From Vibrio sp. STUT-A11 (lineage in GTDB: Bacteria > Pseudomonadota > Gammaproteobacteria > Enterobacterales > Vibrionaceae): a DNA stretch of 64,000 nt. This document shows, in pieces, positions 17,913-30,620 of this stretch. The stretch is taken from the NCBI RefSeq assembly GCF_026000435.1, contig NZ_AP026763.1:434001-498000 (forward strand), read 5' to 3'. Each line of letters starts with the position of its first letter. Position 1 is the stretch's first letter. A model generated the notes under the pieces. The model was not told the DNA's origin and searched no databases. It saw only the letters and a program-made list of their open reading frames with translations. A program made the translations under genes and the position numbers.

Positions 17913-19166
17913 GTGGCAGCAATTAAACTTACCGTCGATCGCATTCAGCCCGGGTTACATATCCGTCTACCGTTGAAATGGAACGATCACCCATTTTTAC
18001 TCAATAGCTTTAAAATTAAAGATCAGGAACAGGTTGAGATGATTCGTCACCTCGGCGTGAAGTTTGTGTACTTTAATCCGGATCAGAGTGATTCATTACC
18101 GTTACCAGCCAATCAAGATAGAGTGGATAGGGTCAAGAATGATGAGTCGTTGGATTTAGAAACGCAAAAGTTGTGGCAAGAGAAGCAGAAACGTATAGAA
18201 AAGCTGAGTGCTTACCGACGCAGAGTGATTCAATGTGAAAAAGAGTTTGAGCGTTCTCTTGCTCGTATGCGTTCTGTAATGATGAAAATTCGTAATCGCC
18301 CTGTGACAGCGGTTAATGAAGCAAAGCAGTTAACTGAAGATATCGTTGATAAGCTGATGTGTGACGACAATGTCACGCTGCATCTCATGAATGGCAAAAA
18401 CGAATATGAAGATATTTACTTTCACTCACTGAATGTTGCGGTTATCGCAATGATGATCGGGCGTGCCAAGGGGTACTCTGCTGATAAATTGAAAGAGCTG
18501 TCCTTTGCCGCATTGTTTCACGATATGGGTAAAGTAAAAATTCCAACAGCTATATTAAGAAAGCAAGAACCACTAACGGCTCCCGAAGAGAACTATTTAA
18601 AGCTACATACTAAGTATGGTTTGGATCTGGCTAACCAAATAGAGGACTTTCCTGAAACGGCAAAGACAGTTATTGAGCAGCATCATGAGTTAAGAGACGG
18701 TTCTGGCTACCCTAAGGGGTTGCAAGGTGATGAGATAAACGAGTTTGCACAAATCATTATTGTCGCAAATGCATTTGATAACTTGTGTCATACGAGAATC
18801 ACTTCAGAACAAAAGATCCCGTATTCCGCACTTTCCCATCTATATAAGAATTGCAAACATCTATATAAAGAAGAAAACCTCAAATTCCTGATTAAGTTTA
18901 TGGGCGTCTTCCCTCCGGGAACAGTCGTACAGCTGAGCAATAATATGATTGGGTTAGTTATCTCAGTGAATACTTCGAATCTACTATTCCCTAATGTTTT
19001 GGTTTATGACCCTTCAGTACCGAGAACCCAAGCCCCAATACTAGATTTGGTGTCGAAAGATTTAAGGATAGTAAACGCAATCCATCCTTCTAAACTGCCA
19101 GAGAATATAAAAGAGTACCTTAATCCTCGTTCTCGAATTTCATACTTCTTCGATACTGACACTTAG
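17913..19166 (+). CDS. HD-GYP domain c-di-GMP phosphodiesterase
   Basis: 417 aa, GTG start (weak ribosome site). Residues 1-70 form a DUF3391-type N-terminal domain, about 85-135 is a coiled coil, and 150-360 is the HD-GYP domain. Metal and catalytic residues are visible: His171, His203-Asp204 (HDMGK), His232, His257-His258 and the GYP motif at 265-267 within RDGSGYPKG. All key residues are present, so hydrolysis of c-di-GMP is expected. It would favour motility over biofilm. The rRNA operon follows on the same strand; no transmembrane segment is seen. Confidence 0.93.
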   Translation: MAAIKLTVDRIQPGLHIRLPLKWNDHPFLLNSFKIKDQEQVEMIRHLGVKFVYFNPDQSDSLPLPANQDRVDRVKNDESLDLETQKLWQEKQKRIEKLSAYRRRVIQCEKEFERSLARMRSVMMKIRNRPVTAVNEAKQLTEDIVDKLMCDDNVTLHLMNGKNEYEDIYFHSLNVAVIAMMIGRAKGYSADKLKELSFAALFHDMGKVKIPTAILRKQEPLTAPEENYLKLHTKYGLDLANQIEDFPETAKTVIEQHHELRDGSGYPKGLQGDEINEFAQIIIVANAFDNLCHTRITSEQKIPYSALSHLYKNCKHLYKEENLKFLIKFMGVFPPGTVVQLSNNMIGLVISVNTSNLLFPNVLVYDPSVPRTQAPILDLVSKDLRIVNAIHPSKLPENIKEYLNPRSRISYFFDTDT

Positions 19167-19286
19167 TTATCCACAGGGTTTTGTGAGTAATATGTAGAAA
19201 TCCTGAGTGTTATTTTGGGGTAATTTTAAGGTTGAATGGAAAGTGTCCACTTGGCATGTTTTTTTAGAAAAAATGCATATTTTCTA

Positions 19287-19314
19287 TTGCCAAAGAAATT
19301 CTTCTGCCTATAAT
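19287..19314 (+). promoter_or_regulatory. rRNA operon promoter P1
   Basis: TTGCCA (19287-19292), a 16-bp spacer and TATAAT (19309-19314), then a GC-rich GCGC discriminator typical of stringent rRNA promoters. An A/T-rich UP-like tract lies just upstream. Confidence 0.75.
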
Positions 19315-19404
19315 GCGCATCCACCGACACGGCAGACGCGATAAGGCTTCAGCAGGGTCGGAGAGGTAAAAAGCTTCTACGAAAAAATTAGTTGAAAAAA
19401 GTGT

Positions 19405-19432
19405 TTGACACTAACAACCAAATCGCTAGAAT
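19405..19432 (+). promoter_or_regulatory. rRNA operon promoter P2
   Basis: TTGACA (19405-19410), a 16-bp spacer and TAGAAT (19427-19432), then a short C-rich discriminator. Confidence 0.75.
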
Positions 19433-19470
19433 GCACCTCCGCTTTGAGAGAAAAACTTCTCGAAAAGCAA

Positions 19471-19482
19471 GCTCTTTAACAA
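19471..19482 (+). promoter_or_regulatory. boxA antitermination site, 16S leader
   Basis: GCTCTTTAACAA matches the rRNA boxA bound by NusB/S10. The same sequence recurs before 23S at 21578. Confidence 0.85.
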
Positions 19483-19709
19483 TATAGACCTATCAATCTG
19501 TGTGGGCACTCGTTGATGATAATCCAAATAGTTTCTTCGGAAACAATTTAGGTTTCAATGAACTGAGTGACCAATCGAGATTAAGTTTACTTAGTCTTGG
19601 CACAGTCAATTCATTATCGTTCTCCTTTTTTATAAAGGAATAACGATAATAGCTTTAAAATTACGTTTGTAGTTTTGAAGTCAGTATTCATTGAGCCAAA
19701 CAAAACTTT

Positions 19710-21262
<1,553 letters not shown>

Positions 21263-21326
21263 TACGATGATTATCGTGATGAGTGTCCACACAGATTGAT
21301 ACGGTTTATGTAAAAGAGATGATACT

Positions 21327-21403
21327 GGGTCTGTAGCTCAGGTGGTTAGAGCGTTCGCCTGATAAGCGAGAGGTCGGTGGTTCGAGTCCACTCAGACCCA
21401 CCA
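21327..21403 (+). tRNA. tRNA-Ile (anticodon GAT)
   Basis: 77 nt with CCA, acceptor GGGTCTG/CAGACCC, loop CTGATAA. It sits in the 16S-23S spacer. Confidence 0.98.
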
Positions 21404-21448
21404 ATTCCCTTCCCAAGGAATTGGCATACAGTATCGACACACCTTGAT

Positions 21449-21524
21449 GGGGCTATAGCTCAGCTGGGAGAGCGCCTGCCTTGCACGCAGGAGGTCAGCA
21501 GTTCGATCCTGCTTAGCTCCACCA
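21449..21524 (+). tRNA. tRNA-Ala (anticodon TGC)
   Basis: 76 nt with CCA, anticodon loop TTGCACG. Second tRNA of the 16S-23S spacer. Confidence 0.98.
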
Positions 21525-21577
21525 TCTTTAAGGGTTTTTCCTTAAGAATCTTTAAAAATGGTTTCGAAAGAAATCTA

Positions 21578-21589
21578 GCTCTTTAACAA
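21578..21589 (+). promoter_or_regulatory. boxA before 23S
   Basis: GCTCTTTAACAA, identical to the 16S leader copy. Confidence 0.8.
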
Positions 21590-21817
21590 TTTGGAAAGCT
21601 GACAAAACAAACTTTGTTTCTTAGAAATAAAGATTTGTTTGTAAAGTTCTCAAAGTATTCCTAATGGAATACAACTAAAAACACATTCAAGTGTTCTTGG
21701 GTTTTGCGAAAGCAAAACATATTTGAGTCCGGCAAAATCGAATGTCTCTCGCTCATTCAAATAATGAGAGACAACTTTGGTTGTTTAACATCAATTCGAA
21801 ACTCCTTCGGGTTGTAT

Positions 21818-24707
<2,890 letters not shown>

Positions 24708-24815
24708 ACAACACCCAAGGGGTTTTGATGGACTCAATGAAAGAACATTGAATGTGTAAAAACGAGAATTAACAACAGCTTTCCAAGTTTTCTCTAGAAA
24801 TAGAGAGTAAGAATT

Positions 24816-24935
24816 TGCTTGGCGACCATAGCGTTTTGGACCCACCTGACTTCCATTCCGAACTCAGAAGTGAAACGAAATAGCGCCGATGGTAGTGTGG
24901 GGCTTCCCCATGTGAGAGTAGGACATCGCCAGGCT
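24816..24935 (+). rRNA. rrf: 5S ribosomal RNA, copy 1
   Basis: 120 nt with the standard helices; TGCTTGGCG at the start pairs with CGCCAGGC at the end. A terminator-like hairpin follows within 12 bp. Confidence 0.98.
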
Positions 24936-24946
24936 CAAATTTAAAG

Positions 24947-24974
24947 AGCCCGTTTGAAAGAACGGGCTTTTTTA
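24947..24974 (+). terminator. Terminator-like hairpin between 5S copy 1 and tRNA-Thr
   Basis: AGCCCGTT/AACGGGCT stem, 6-nt loop, then about six T: a textbook intrinsic terminator. Yet tRNA-Thr, a second 5S and tRNA-Asp lie directly beyond, with only about 20 bp left for a promoter. Confidence 0.85.
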
Positions 24975-24994
24975 GTCTTCAGGGACATCTTGAT

Positions 24995-25070
<76 letters not shown>

Positions 25071-25086
25071 TTTACAATTAGAATTT

Positions 25087-25206
25087 TACTTGGCGACCAT
25101 AGCGCTTTGGACCCACCTGATTTCCTTTCCGAACTCAGAAGTGAAACGAAGTAGCGTCGATGGTAGTGTGGGGCTTCCCCATGTGAGAGTAGAACATCGC
25201 CAGGTT
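25087..25206 (+). rRNA. rrf: 5S ribosomal RNA, copy 2 (diverged)
   Basis: 120 nt, differing from copy 1 at eight positions. Six of these form three compensatory base-pair swaps in E. coli numbering: 2-118 G-C to A-U, 19-64 U-A to C-G, and 70-106 C-G to U-A. The other two are in loop C. The fold is therefore kept and the copy is probably functional. Confidence 0.95.
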
Positions 25207-25236
25207 CTTATTAGACTCAAATAGTCTGACCAATGC

Positions 25237-25313
25237 GGAGCGGTAGTTCAGTTGGTTAGAATACCGGCCTGTCACGCCGGGGGTCGCGGGTTCGAGTCCC
25301 GTCCGCTCCGCCA
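25237..25313 (+). tRNA. tRNA-Asp (anticodon GTC)
   Basis: 77 nt with CCA, acceptor GGAGCGG/CCGCTCC, loop reads GTC. Last gene of the rRNA operon. Confidence 0.98.
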
Positions 25314-25321
25314 CTTATTCG

Positions 25322-25355
25322 AGACCTCAGCAGAAATGCTGAGGTCTTTTTGTTT
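25322..25355 (+). terminator. rRNA operon terminator
   Basis: GACCTCAGC/GCTGAGGTC hairpin with a T run, 9 bp after tRNA-Asp. Confidence 0.85.
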
Positions 25356-25366
25356 GTGTTCAGTTA

Positions 25367-25456
25367 GGTTGGTCTTCGACCAATGAGTCCCGGTCGTGTG
25401 CGACCCCAGCCTCTCCGCCACTTATTAGAAAGCCTAGTCGAAAGACTAGGCTTTTG
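25367..25456 (+). repeat. tRNA-Asp 3'-end copy with its own hairpin and terminator
   Basis: After a GGTTGGTC/GACCAAT hairpin, GAGTCCCG restarts the tRNA-Asp T-arm. A small GGTCG/CGACC hairpin interrupts it, and CTCCGCCACTTATT (ending 25426) repeats the tRNA end plus 3' flank exactly. A second terminator, AGCCTAGTC/GACTAGGCT plus T run, follows at 25431-25456. The copy ends 107 bp after the real tRNA end. Confidence 0.75.
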
Positions 25457-25471
25457 TCGTTTATGGTACAT

Positions 25472-25539
25472 GGTTTCCCTTTCAGGGAAACCGAGTCCCG
25501 CAGGAAGGGTTGCCCGTAGCTTGCTGCCCAGCCGTTCCA
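25472..25539 (+). repeat. Third, weaker tRNA-Asp-like unit
   Basis: A GGTTTCCCT/AGGGAAACC hairpin is followed by GAGTCCCG and a degraded stretch ending in CCCAGCCGTTCCA. It parallels the previous unit, which has CCCAGCC at the same place. Confidence 0.4.
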
Positions 25540-26460
25540 TCTCGTACTCTAAAGCCTTACTAGAAATAGCAGAGTTTTTATCAACGACGTACATGTTTAC
25601 CCGTCGGGTTGAATGTCTTCCGGTTTCCTATGGCTCTGCTCTTCTGATATTCATTCCCGATCCAAGCAGAAATACCTGGACCTTTTAGTGTGTATTGAGT
25701 GACTTTACTCAGACCTAAGAGTTCCTCTTGTTGGGAACTTGCTTGATCTCAAGCCCGACAGATCCTCTGCTTATTCTGAACGTCAGAAGAAGCCTCACGT
25801 TCTTTGTCCGCTGTCACTTGTCTTGAGTCTAGCTAGAAAGGTAATACTTATTACTCTGGAATTTCAAAGATGGCTTTTACGCTTGCACGTGGCGTGTGAT
25901 TAGGCGCTGCATCGTGAAGTCTCTAGTCGTTCCATGTTTACGGTGTTGTTGGTGTAAGGTGTGCTGATATAACTGTTTAGGATCAATTACAGGGCTTTCT
26001 CTGCTGAAATGAATTAGCGCATTTCTCGGCTTAACAGCACTTTATATGGGCTTTTAGTGGAATTCATAGGTCTGAAGAAAGAGCTTAATTTTAAAGCCTG
26101 TTCCTGACTCTGTAAGCCCTCTAGAGCGTCACAGGTTGGTGATTACGATCGTTATGGGGCGTAACGCGCTAACAACTTATAAAGTCATTGAAAGCCTGTT
26201 AGAGAGCCAATACTGGCCTTCGATGAATATCTATAGATAGTTAGTGCTGGGAGTGAGGTTGGGTGTGAAGTGTATAACGAAAGAGGCAAATGTGATTTGT
26301 GCTATTGCTAAGCCTTAAGAGCCATACTTTCTTATTGATATCGCGATTCAAGAAGGGAGGGGAGCAATGACAAACTTTTTGGCAGAAAAGCTCCTAAAAC
26401 CAATGGTATAGGCTTGATGGCGAATATAAGAAGAGCTATTCGGGAATTTTAAACGAAAAA
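25540..26460. other. Non-coding stretch between rRNA operon and tRNA cluster
   Basis: About 920 bp with no convincing open frame on either strand, no tRNA-like cloverleaf and no clear repeat. It may be decayed DNA; I see nothing to annotate. Confidence 0.5.
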
Positions 26461-26485
26461 AAAGCCGCATCGATGATGCAGCTTT
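26461..26485 (-). terminator. Terminator of tRNA operon A
   Basis: AAAGCTGCATC pairs with GATGCGGCTTT (one G-U), then eight T on the minus strand. Confidence 0.85.
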
Positions 26486-26492
26486 CCAAAAG

Positions 26493-26568
26493 TGGCTCCT
26501 CCTGCTGGGCTCGAACCAGCGACCTGCGGATTAACAGTCCGTCGCTCTACCAACTGAGCTAAGGAGGA
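26493..26568 (-). tRNA. tRNA-Asn (anticodon GTT), operon A
   Basis: 76 nt with CCA, loop CTGTTAA. Last gene of operon A. Confidence 0.98.
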
Positions 26569-26602
26569 ATTGTCTTTTTAAGATTCTTATCTATAAAGAA
26601 AG

Positions 26603-26678
<76 letters not shown>

Positions 26679-26717
26679 ACGTTTTCATTAACAAGCAATA
26701 ATCTTGCTAATTGAAAG

Positions 26718-26793
26718 TGGCTCCTCCTGCTGGGCTCGAACCAGCGACCTGCGGATTAACAGTCCGTCGCTCTACCAACTGAGCTAAGGAGGA
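26718..26793 (-). tRNA. tRNA-Asn (anticodon GTT), operon A
   Basis: Identical to the copy at 26493; part of the 225-bp tandem duplication. Confidence 0.98.
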
Positions 26794-26827
26794 ATTGTCT
26801 TTTTAAGATTCTTATCTATAAAGAAAG

Positions 26828-26903
<76 letters not shown>

Positions 26904-26957
26904 ACATCTTATTCTTTTAACTATTGTTCGTGCAAGGCACCAACAATTAATAAATTG

Positions 26958-27033
26958 TGGTGCCCGGAGGCGGAATCGAACCACCGACACGAGGATTTTC
27001 AATCCTCTGCTCTACCGACTGAGCTATCCGGGC
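26958..27033 (-). tRNA. tRNA-Phe (anticodon GAA), operon A
   Basis: 76 nt with CCA, standard acceptor GCCCGGA/TCCGGGC. First gene of operon A. Confidence 0.98.
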
Positions 27034-27043
27034 GACGAGGTGT

Positions 27044-27072
27044 ATTAAACGGCTTTTCGCTTCTTAGGTCAA
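27044..27072 (-). promoter_or_regulatory. Promoter of tRNA operon A
   Basis: On the minus strand TTGACC (27072-27067), a 17-bp spacer and TTTAAT (27049-27044). The operon B promoter has the same layout. Confidence 0.75.
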
Positions 27073-27219
27073 CAATAAAATTCAAATAAAATATCGTTTG
27101 ATGAAATTGTGCTCGGAGTGGGCTGTTTTTATGCATTTTAAATGGAGATACACCTTGCTTTAAGCGTTCTTGGGAATTAAACGACGAGTTTGTTTGCCTG
27201 ATTAGTAAGCCAAAAATAA

Positions 27220-27246
27220 TAAAGCACGTTTGAAAATGTGCTTTAA
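27220..27246 (-). terminator. Hairpin downstream of the chemoreceptor remnant
   Basis: AAAGCAC/GTGCTTT stem with a 10-nt loop, about 20 bp beyond the remnant's stop codon. Confidence 0.45.
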
Positions 27247-27266
27247 GTTAGTAAATTGGCTCTAAG

Positions 27267-27860
27267 CTAGTGCTTTACAGAGAACTTATTCACCCATCCT
27301 TCCAGATCATTCGCTAAAGAAGCCAGGCTTTGAGTGCTTGATTGCCTCTCTGTGACCACCGAATTTAGTTGATAACCACTTTCTTCAATCAGGGTTATGC
27401 GGTGTGCAATATCGTCGCTAACATGGGTTTGCTCCGCAGCAGCCGTTGCGATTTGTTGGCTCATTGTCGTAATGGCTTCTAATGCTGTCAATATCTGTTG
27501 TAGAGATTCAGAAGCATTTTGGGACTGTGTGACTGTGCTTTGACTGGCCTCGGCGCAAATCTCCATTATTTGGATAGCATGGCGAGAACCTTGCTGGAGG
27601 TTTGAGATCATGTTCTGCACAGTATCGTAAACACTATCTTTTAGGACTACCGTATCGAAAGTTGCCTGGATATTCCCTGAGGGACAGCCTGAACGGCTTG
27701 TCGTACTTCATTGGACCATCCCCTAATACGTTCAACATCTTGAAGATAGCGATGACTAGGCTGGCGAGAGTAGCACCTGCGATGAAGAGACACAGCACGA
27801 GTTGTTATTTCGCGCTTGCCCAGAGATGAGCGCCTACAAGTGCTTGTTTAAATTATGATG
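27267..27860 (-). pseudogene. Decayed methyl-accepting chemotaxis protein
   Basis: The last 117 codons read as the C-terminal signalling coiled coil of a chemoreceptor: ATAAAEQTHVSDDIAHRI, then LNSVVTERQSS and a short tail. Upstream in other frames are an EVRQAVQAV-like piece of the hairpin region and a hydrophobic membrane helix (GATLASLVIAIF), interrupted by stops and frameshifts. Most of the receptor is missing. It sits between two tRNA operons, as if stranded by rearrangement. The open 117-codon frame is unlikely to be functional. Confidence 0.65.
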
Positions 27861-27960
27861 GAGATTAAATTTTTGTCGTGAAGTCAGTTGTTCAAGAGGC
27901 GAGTTTTATATTTAGAACGGTGAAAGTCGTGACTGGGTAGGGGAGAATATATAGATACAA

Positions 27961-27990
27961 AAAAAGCCGCATCATATGATACGGCTTTTT
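27961..27990 (-). terminator. Terminator of tRNA operon B
   Basis: A 13-bp stem, AAAAAGCCGTATC against GATGCGGCTTTTT, loop ATAT, T run on the minus strand. It resembles the operon A terminator. Confidence 0.85.
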
Positions 27991-27995
27991 GAAAG

Positions 27996-28071
27996 TGGCT
28001 CCTCCTGCTGGGCTCGAACCAGCGACCTGCGGATTAACAGTCCGTCGCTCTACCAACTGAGCTAAGGAGGA
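27996..28071 (-). tRNA. tRNA-Asn (anticodon GTT), operon B
   Basis: Same sequence as the operon A copies. Last gene of operon B. Confidence 0.98.
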
Positions 28072-28133
28072 ATTGTTCTTTTAACAACAAAAAGTTGTTT
28101 GTGTCTTGCCAATTAAGCAAGTGCACCAAATAA

Positions 28134-28200
28134 TGGTGCCTCGAGGCGGAATAACGGGCCCACCCAGAGCACTGACCGATGTTTTTCAACAAAATCTTTT
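28134..28200 (-). repeat. tRNA-Phe 3'-end fragment
   Basis: The last 19 nt of the variant tRNA-Phe (ATTCCGCCTCGAGGCACCA) are repeated exactly, 101 bp beyond the end of the real gene. The preceding ~45 nt recall its 3' half, including TTGAAAA of the anticodon loop. Confidence 0.85.
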
Positions 28201-28234
28201 AAAAGACAATGTCTTCAACACCGATAATTTAATA

Positions 28235-28310
28235 TGGTGCCTCGAGGCGGAATCGAACCACCGACACGAGGATTTTCAATCCTCTGCTCTACCGACTGAG
28301 CTATCGAGGC
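28235..28310 (-). tRNA. tRNA-Phe (GAA), variant acceptor, operon B
   Basis: 76 nt with CCA. Acceptor is GCCTCGA/TCGAGGC instead of GCCCGGA/TCCGGGC: pairs 4-69 and 5-68 are swapped in a compensatory way. The body is otherwise as in the standard copy. Confidence 0.96.
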
Positions 28311-28317
28311 AAAAGAA

Positions 28318-28393
<76 letters not shown>

Positions 28394-28463
28394 ACACTTT
28401 ATTCTTTTTGGAAGAGATGAACTCTTCTTTTTTAGAATTCCAACTAAATGAAATTCTAGAAAG

Positions 28464-28539
28464 TGGCTCCTCCTGCTGGGCTCGAACCAGCGACCTGCGG
28501 ATTAACAGTCCGTCGCTCTACCAACTGAGCTAAGGAGGA
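28464..28539 (-). tRNA. tRNA-Asn (anticodon GTT), operon B
   Basis: Second copy in operon B, 468 bp from the first. Confidence 0.98.
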
Positions 28540-28605
28540 ATTGTTCTTTTAACAACAAAAAGTTGTTTGTGTCTTGCCAATCATTTCAAATTAAGCAAGC
28601 GATAA

Positions 28606-28672
28606 TGGTGCCTCGAGGCGGAATAACGGGCCCGCCCAGGGCACTGACCGATGTTTTTCAACAAAACCTTTA
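28606..28672 (-). repeat. tRNA-Phe 3'-end fragment, second copy
   Basis: Same 19-nt tRNA-Phe end and similar degenerate body as at 28134, here 100 bp beyond the tRNA end. It was carried along by the ~471-bp duplication. Confidence 0.85.
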
Positions 28673-28705
28673 ACAGATAATGTGTCCAACACCGATAATT
28701 TAATA

Positions 28706-28781
28706 TGGTGCCTCGAGGCGGAATCGAACCACCGACACGAGGATTTTCAATCCTCTGCTCTACCGACTGAGCTATCGAGGC
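28706..28781 (-). tRNA. tRNA-Phe (GAA), variant acceptor, operon B
   Basis: Identical to the variant at 28235, 471 bp away. Confidence 0.96.
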
Positions 28782-28788
28782 AAAAGAA

Positions 28789-28864
<76 letters not shown>

Positions 28865-28917
28865 ACACTATTATTCTTTGCTTGTTGTCCGTGCATGACA
28901 CCAACAACATTAAATTG

Positions 28918-28993
28918 TGGTGCCCGGAGGCGGAATCGAACCACCGACACGAGGATTTTCAATCCTCTGCTCTACCGACTGAGCTATCCGGGC
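28918..28993 (-). tRNA. tRNA-Phe (anticodon GAA), operon B
   Basis: Standard acceptor GCCCGGA. First gene of operon B. Confidence 0.98.
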
Positions 28994-29004
28994 AACGGAG
29001 CGCT

Positions 29005-29033
29005 ATTAAACGGATTTTCCCGCTTTCCGTCAA
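29005..29033 (-). promoter_or_regulatory. Promoter of tRNA operon B
   Basis: TTGACG (29033-29028), a 17-bp spacer and TTTAAT (29010-29005) with a GCGC-containing discriminator, 12 bp before tRNA-Phe. Confidence 0.78.
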
Positions 29034-29093
29034 CCACTTTTTTTAAATAATTTCAAAAAAGTGGTTGTTCGAACGCTTTTTGTTCAACTCGTG

Positions 29094-30236
29094 CTAGAAA
29101 GTTTGCACAGAGTTAAATTCCTTTTTGAAATTTGTAACTTTTTCTAGGTAGCGTCGTGCTTCTGCATTGGGATGTTTTTTAGTTAGTGCCCAATAAACCT
29201 GATTAGGTTGCAGAGAATTCAGATCCCGCATCGCACGTTTTCGGTCACTGCGGTTAAAGGTATTGAGAACGCCACCAGTACCGCCGTTGTACGCGGATAT
29301 CATACTGTATTCGAGCGAGGTGGGGTGACTGACCTCTTTTAAATAACGATTCTTCAAGATGTAGAAGTAAGCAGTTCCGGTATCAATATTGTTTTCTGGG
29401 TTAAACAAATACTCTGGGCTTGGTTGGCCTGAGCGATTTTTTACCAGCGCGAAAACGTCTCTGCCTGCTGTTTTTGGTACGACTTGCATCAAGCCATAGG
29501 CATTCGCCCAACTGACGGCATATGGATTAAAACTGCTTTCTGTTTTGATAATGGCGTAAATTAAATCTTCGGGGATGTCGTATTTCTCTGCGGCTCGGCG
29601 CACGATGTTCGCATATTGATAGCTGCGTTGGATGAAGTGATCTTCCACCATGGAAATTTCTACGTAGTACGCTTTTTTGAAGTCGACGTCTTTGGTTTTT
29701 ATTTCGTGGTTAATCAGGTAATCGGCAAAGCGGTTAGCTCGCCATGACCACTTAATAGCCTTGTTATCTTGGTCGACGACTTGTTTATAGAGAAAAGGTT
29801 GACCTTCAAGTTTGATATCTTTGGAAGAAAATAGATCGACATTCACCGGGTCATCAGGAGTGAGTAGTGTTGTGATGATGGCGTTTTTGAGGTGCTTTTG
29901 TGGTTCGGTTGGCGAAACGGTTTCTATAGTGATCACGCCTTTTTGGAAATCAACTTCAGCTCTACTTAGGTAGTTATCGATATATTTTACGTAATTGCTT
30001 TTACCTGCGAGCTTAACTTCTCGTTTACCCCATTTTTTTTGGATATTACCGGAGAAGCTATTGATCAACGAATCGAGAGCTGCGGTGTCTTTCTCAAATT
30101 GTCCTGGTAACTCGGCTAAGTTATTGGCGAAGCGATTGGTTGGCTCGTACTCGACATCATAAAACTTTTCGACGACCTCGCGACTACAGCCTGCCGTTAA
30201 TAGAAGAGCTGCAACGATAAAGACAATTTTTTTCAT
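29094..30236 (-). CDS. mltC: Membrane-bound lytic murein transglycosylase C
   Basis: Outer-membrane lipoprotein that cleaves peptidoglycan to 1,6-anhydro products. 380 aa with lipobox LTAGC near residues 14-18, a DUF3393-type N-terminal domain, and an SLT domain from about 215. The SLT domain has catalytic Glu in IIKTESSFNPYAVS, then GLMQVVP and the AYNGG motif. It is the third gene of mutY-yggX-mltC. Confidence 0.96.
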   Translation of the reverse strand: MKKIVFIVAALLLTAGCSREVVEKFYDVEYEPTNRFANNLAELPGQFEKDTAALDSLINSFSGNIQKKWGKREVKLAGKSNYVKYIDNYLSRAEVDFQKGVITIETVSPTEPQKHLKNAIITTLLTPDDPVNVDLFSSKDIKLEGQPFLYKQVVDQDNKAIKWSWRANRFADYLINHEIKTKDVDFKKAYYVEISMVEDHFIQRSYQYANIVRRAAEKYDIPEDLIYAIIKTESSFNPYAVSWANAYGLMQVVPKTAGRDVFALVKNRSGQPSPEYLFNPENNIDTGTAYFYILKNRYLKEVSHPTSLEYSMISAYNGGTGGVLNTFNRSDRKRAMRDLNSLQPNQVYWALTKKHPNAEARRYLEKVTNFKKEFNSVQTF

Positions 30237-30328
30237 GGCTAATTATTTGATGGGATGGTGTGGCAATGACACCACAAGGTTCTATGTGATGTCATTGTTT
30301 CTGAATAGACTTACTTTATTTGAACAAG

Positions 30329-30601
30329 TTATTCGCTAGGTGGTGTGTAACCATCGATGTGAACGTCTTTGCCTTCGAACAGGAAGTTCACCATTTCAGT
30401 TTCGATCAGTTTACGATGCTCTGGATCCATCATGTTAAGCTTCTTTTCGTTGATCAACATGGTTTGTTTGTGTTGCCATTCAGCCCAAGCTTCTTTAGAA
30501 ATATTATCAAAAATACGTTTACCTAGCTCACCTGGGTAAAGTTGAAAGTCTAGACCTTCGCCTTCTTTCTTTAGTCGAGCACAAAACACAGTGCGGCTCA
30601 T
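30329..30601 (-). CDS. yggX: Probable Fe(2+)-trafficking protein YggX
   Basis: 90 aa (E. coli 91) from MSRTVFCARL, with AAGGAG six nt before ATG 30601. The conserved Cys near residue 7 and the LDFQLYPGELGKRI block identify YggX, which protects Fe-S clusters from oxidation. It starts 19 nt after the mutY stop, so co-transcription with that Fe-S enzyme is likely. Confidence 0.95.
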   Translation of the reverse strand: MSRTVFCARLKKEGEGLDFQLYPGELGKRIFDNISKEAWAEWQHKQTMLINEKKLNMMDPEHRKLIETEMVNFLFEGKDVHIDGYTPPSE

Positions 30602-30620
30602 AATGACTCCTTGCATTCAA

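Noticed and set aside
25364..25688. Open frames of 76 and 101 codons on both strands behind tRNA-Asp
   Set aside because: They cross hairpins and tRNA-derived repeats, have no ribosome site and no recognisable domain.
25540..26460. CRISPR array or riboswitch in the 0.9-kb gene-free stretch
   Set aside because: No regularly spaced repeats and no conserved aptamer motif could be seen.
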